A DNA stretch of 6,486 nt from Fimbriimonadaceae bacterium. GTDB taxonomy: Bacteria > Armatimonadota > Fimbriimonadia > Fimbriimonadales > Fimbriimonadaceae. The notes beneath the pieces are model-generated. The model worked only from the letters and a program-made list of their open reading frames with translations. It was not told the origin of the DNA and searched no databases. Each line of letters opens with the position of its first letter. Positions within the stretch are counted from its first letter, which is position 1. Of the stretch, positions 5,751-6,486 are shown piece after piece. The stretch lies in assembly GCA_020851885.1 (NCBI GenBank), contig JADZBW010000004.1:1-6486 (forward strand), read 5' to 3'. The translations under genes were made by a program, and so were the position numbers.

Positions 5751-6404
5751 ATGAATACCCCTTGGAAGATATCTATCGCTGCCCTCGTGCTCGTTTCTGC
5801 CGGCCTACCCGCATTCGCGTTCCAGGGCGGCCTGCCAGCTCCGAAATCGCCCGATCAAATGAAACGCGATCGGAAGATCGATGCGGCAGCGATGACCCCG
5901 TACGTCACCAAACACCAGGCCGACGTCTTGAAGGGAGACGCAAACATGGCGGATGAGCGCAAAGTCGATGAGCAGATCGCCTATCCTCAGGGTGCCGGGC
6001 CGATGCAGCCTCCGACAGGGGCGATGCCCGACCAACAGATTCAAGGTCGTCCATTGGACCCCAATGCCCGAGAAGGTCAACCGGCCCCGAAGCCTGAGCC
6101 GGCTCGACCGTCCTTCCGGCTGATGGGAACCATTTGCGGCGACGGCCAGGACATCGCGATCTTTGAGGTTGGTGCGGAATGGCCCAGCATGCTCAAAGCG
6201 GGCGATAAGCTTCCAGATGGCTCGTTGATCGTCTCGGTCGATCGCGGAAAGGTCATGCTCGAGCGAGTCGTGTCCGTGGCGCAGCCCGCAATCGAAGCCC
6301 AGCCGGCAGTTCCCGACCAGCCCGGAATGCCCGGTCACGCCGAAGTTCAAGCGCGGGCGGCTCAGGCTGAGAAGAAGGAGCGATACGAAATCTACGTTTG
6401 GTAA
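5751..6404 (+). CDS. Exported protein with PilP/GspC-like domain
   Basis: A 217-residue exported protein. From ATG 5751 it starts MNTPWKISIAALVLVSAGLPAFA, a clear signal peptide cut after A23, with no lipobox Cys. Residues about 24-118 are Pro/Gln/Gly-rich and look disordered (QGAGPMQPPTGAMPDQQ, PAPKPEPARP). Residues about 119-172 resemble the small beta domain shared by PilP and the HR region of GspC: FRLMGTICGDG, AIFEVG, LKAGDKLPDGSLIVSV, DRGKVMLER, i.e. strand, G-x-I, strand, GD-x-L-x-D-G-x-I, strand, V-x-L. In those families the domain sits in the periplasm and joins the inner-membrane platform to the outer-membrane secretin. An Ala/Pro-rich stretch with two AQPA copies (177-180, 183-186) separates this from the final strand ERYEIYVW. 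Unlike PilP there is no lipid anchor, and unlike GspC no retained N-terminal helix. The role in a type IV pilus or type II secretion system is inference; no partner gene lies in the window. An ATG at 5727 would add eight residues and spoil the signal peptide. Confidence 0.75.
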   Translation: MNTPWKISIAALVLVSAGLPAFAFQGGLPAPKSPDQMKRDRKIDAAAMTPYVTKHQADVLKGDANMADERKVDEQIAYPQGAGPMQPPTGAMPDQQIQGRPLDPNAREGQPAPKPEPARPSFRLMGTICGDGQDIAIFEVGAEWPSMLKAGDKLPDGSLIVSVDRGKVMLERVVSVAQPAIEAQPAVPDQPGMPGHAEVQARAAQAEKKERYEIYVW

Positions 6405-6412
6405 GGAACCGT

Positions 6413-6462
6413 TTGCATTGACGGCCCGATTCCCCAAAATGGAATCGGGCCGTCGTTGCATT
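6413..6462. repeat. 7-bp direct repeats (TTGCATT) flanking a hairpin
   Basis: TTGCATT occurs at 6413-6419 and again at 6456-6462, immediately outside the two arms of the hairpin at 6420-6454 (one base intervenes on the right). The arrangement looks like a target-site duplication around a very small palindromic insertion, but the repeat is short and chance is quite possible. Confidence 0.35.
6420..6454 (+). terminator. 14-bp perfect hairpin, probable terminator after the PilP-like gene
   Basis: The left arm GACGGCCCGATTCC (6420-6433) pairs perfectly with the right arm GGAATCGGGCCGTC (6441-6454), leaving a 7-base loop CCAAAAT. The GC-rich stem begins 15 bases after the stop codon at 6402-6404, where a terminator would be expected. 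The tail GTTGCATTTG has only a poor run of T, so intrinsic termination may be inefficient; the stem could instead protect the mRNA 3' end. On the minus strand no T run follows, so it is unlikely to act leftwards. Confidence 0.6.
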
Positions 6463-6481
6463 TGCCGGTGTCTTAGGAACT

Positions 6482-6486
6482 GGAGG
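6482..6486 (+). promoter_or_regulatory. Possible Shine-Dalgarno of a gene beyond the window
   Basis: The last five bases are GGAGG, a strong Shine-Dalgarno core, after the hairpin and with no open reading frame between. A rightward gene may start about 5-10 bases past the window end. Nothing inside the window can confirm it. Confidence 0.3.

Noticed and set aside
5805..6461. A 218-codon minus-strand open frame opposite the PilP-like gene
   Set aside because: Its sequence is low in recognisable pattern, it would start inside the hairpin region, and the plus-strand frame has a signal peptide, a Shine-Dalgarno and a plausible domain.

Overview
The window is a compact stretch of bacterial chromosome, moderately GC-rich by eye. 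It holds six complete genes plus the first 29 codons of a seventh; no gap between genes exceeds about 95 bases. I see no mobile element, tRNA, rRNA, CRISPR array or phage gene. No single gene fixes the taxon. The mix suggests a diderm-like environmental bacterium, and Armatimonadota (Fimbriimonas-like) is my tentative guess. It rests on start codons with no Shine-Dalgarno but a TAAACT -10 box just upstream, a tandem-GAF soluble kinase, several secreted proteins of unknown function and a PilP/GspC-like protein. The taxon is inference, not proof.

Layout. The left half (positions 1-2929) reads leftwards as one apparent operon: a cytosolic GAF-GAF histidine kinase, then after 33 bases a secreted two-domain protein resembling PsbP/Mog1p/DUF1795 folds, then, overlapping it by four bases (GTGA), the start of tsaB (tRNA t6A synthesis), which runs off the window. 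The right half reads rightwards: a GlmS-like double-SIS sugar-phosphate isomerase/deaminase without a glutaminase domain, a small putative lipoprotein, a family-2 glycosyltransferase with a C-terminal TPR, and an exported protein with a PilP/GspC-like domain. A 14-bp perfect hairpin follows the last gene, and a GGAGG at the right edge may belong to the next gene.

Control. The two arms diverge from a 47-base intergenic region. On each strand TAAACT lies 6 or 7 bases before the ATG, so both mRNAs are probably leaderless and their promoters interlock. The same hexamer precedes the lipoprotein gene and favours its second ATG (3952). The PilP-like gene instead has a good Shine-Dalgarno (AGGTGA) that picks ATG 5751, so both initiation modes appear to be in use.

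How the genes may work together: the SIS enzyme acts on amino-sugar phosphates and the glycosyltransferase would use sugar nucleotides, so an envelope or glycan theme on the right arm is possible, but spacing alone does not establish one pathway. I do not see a clearly new multi-gene system. The most distinctive points are the interlocked leaderless promoters, the altered H-box of the kinase, the duplicated fold of the secreted protein and the Pro/Ala-rich insertion in the PilP-like domain.
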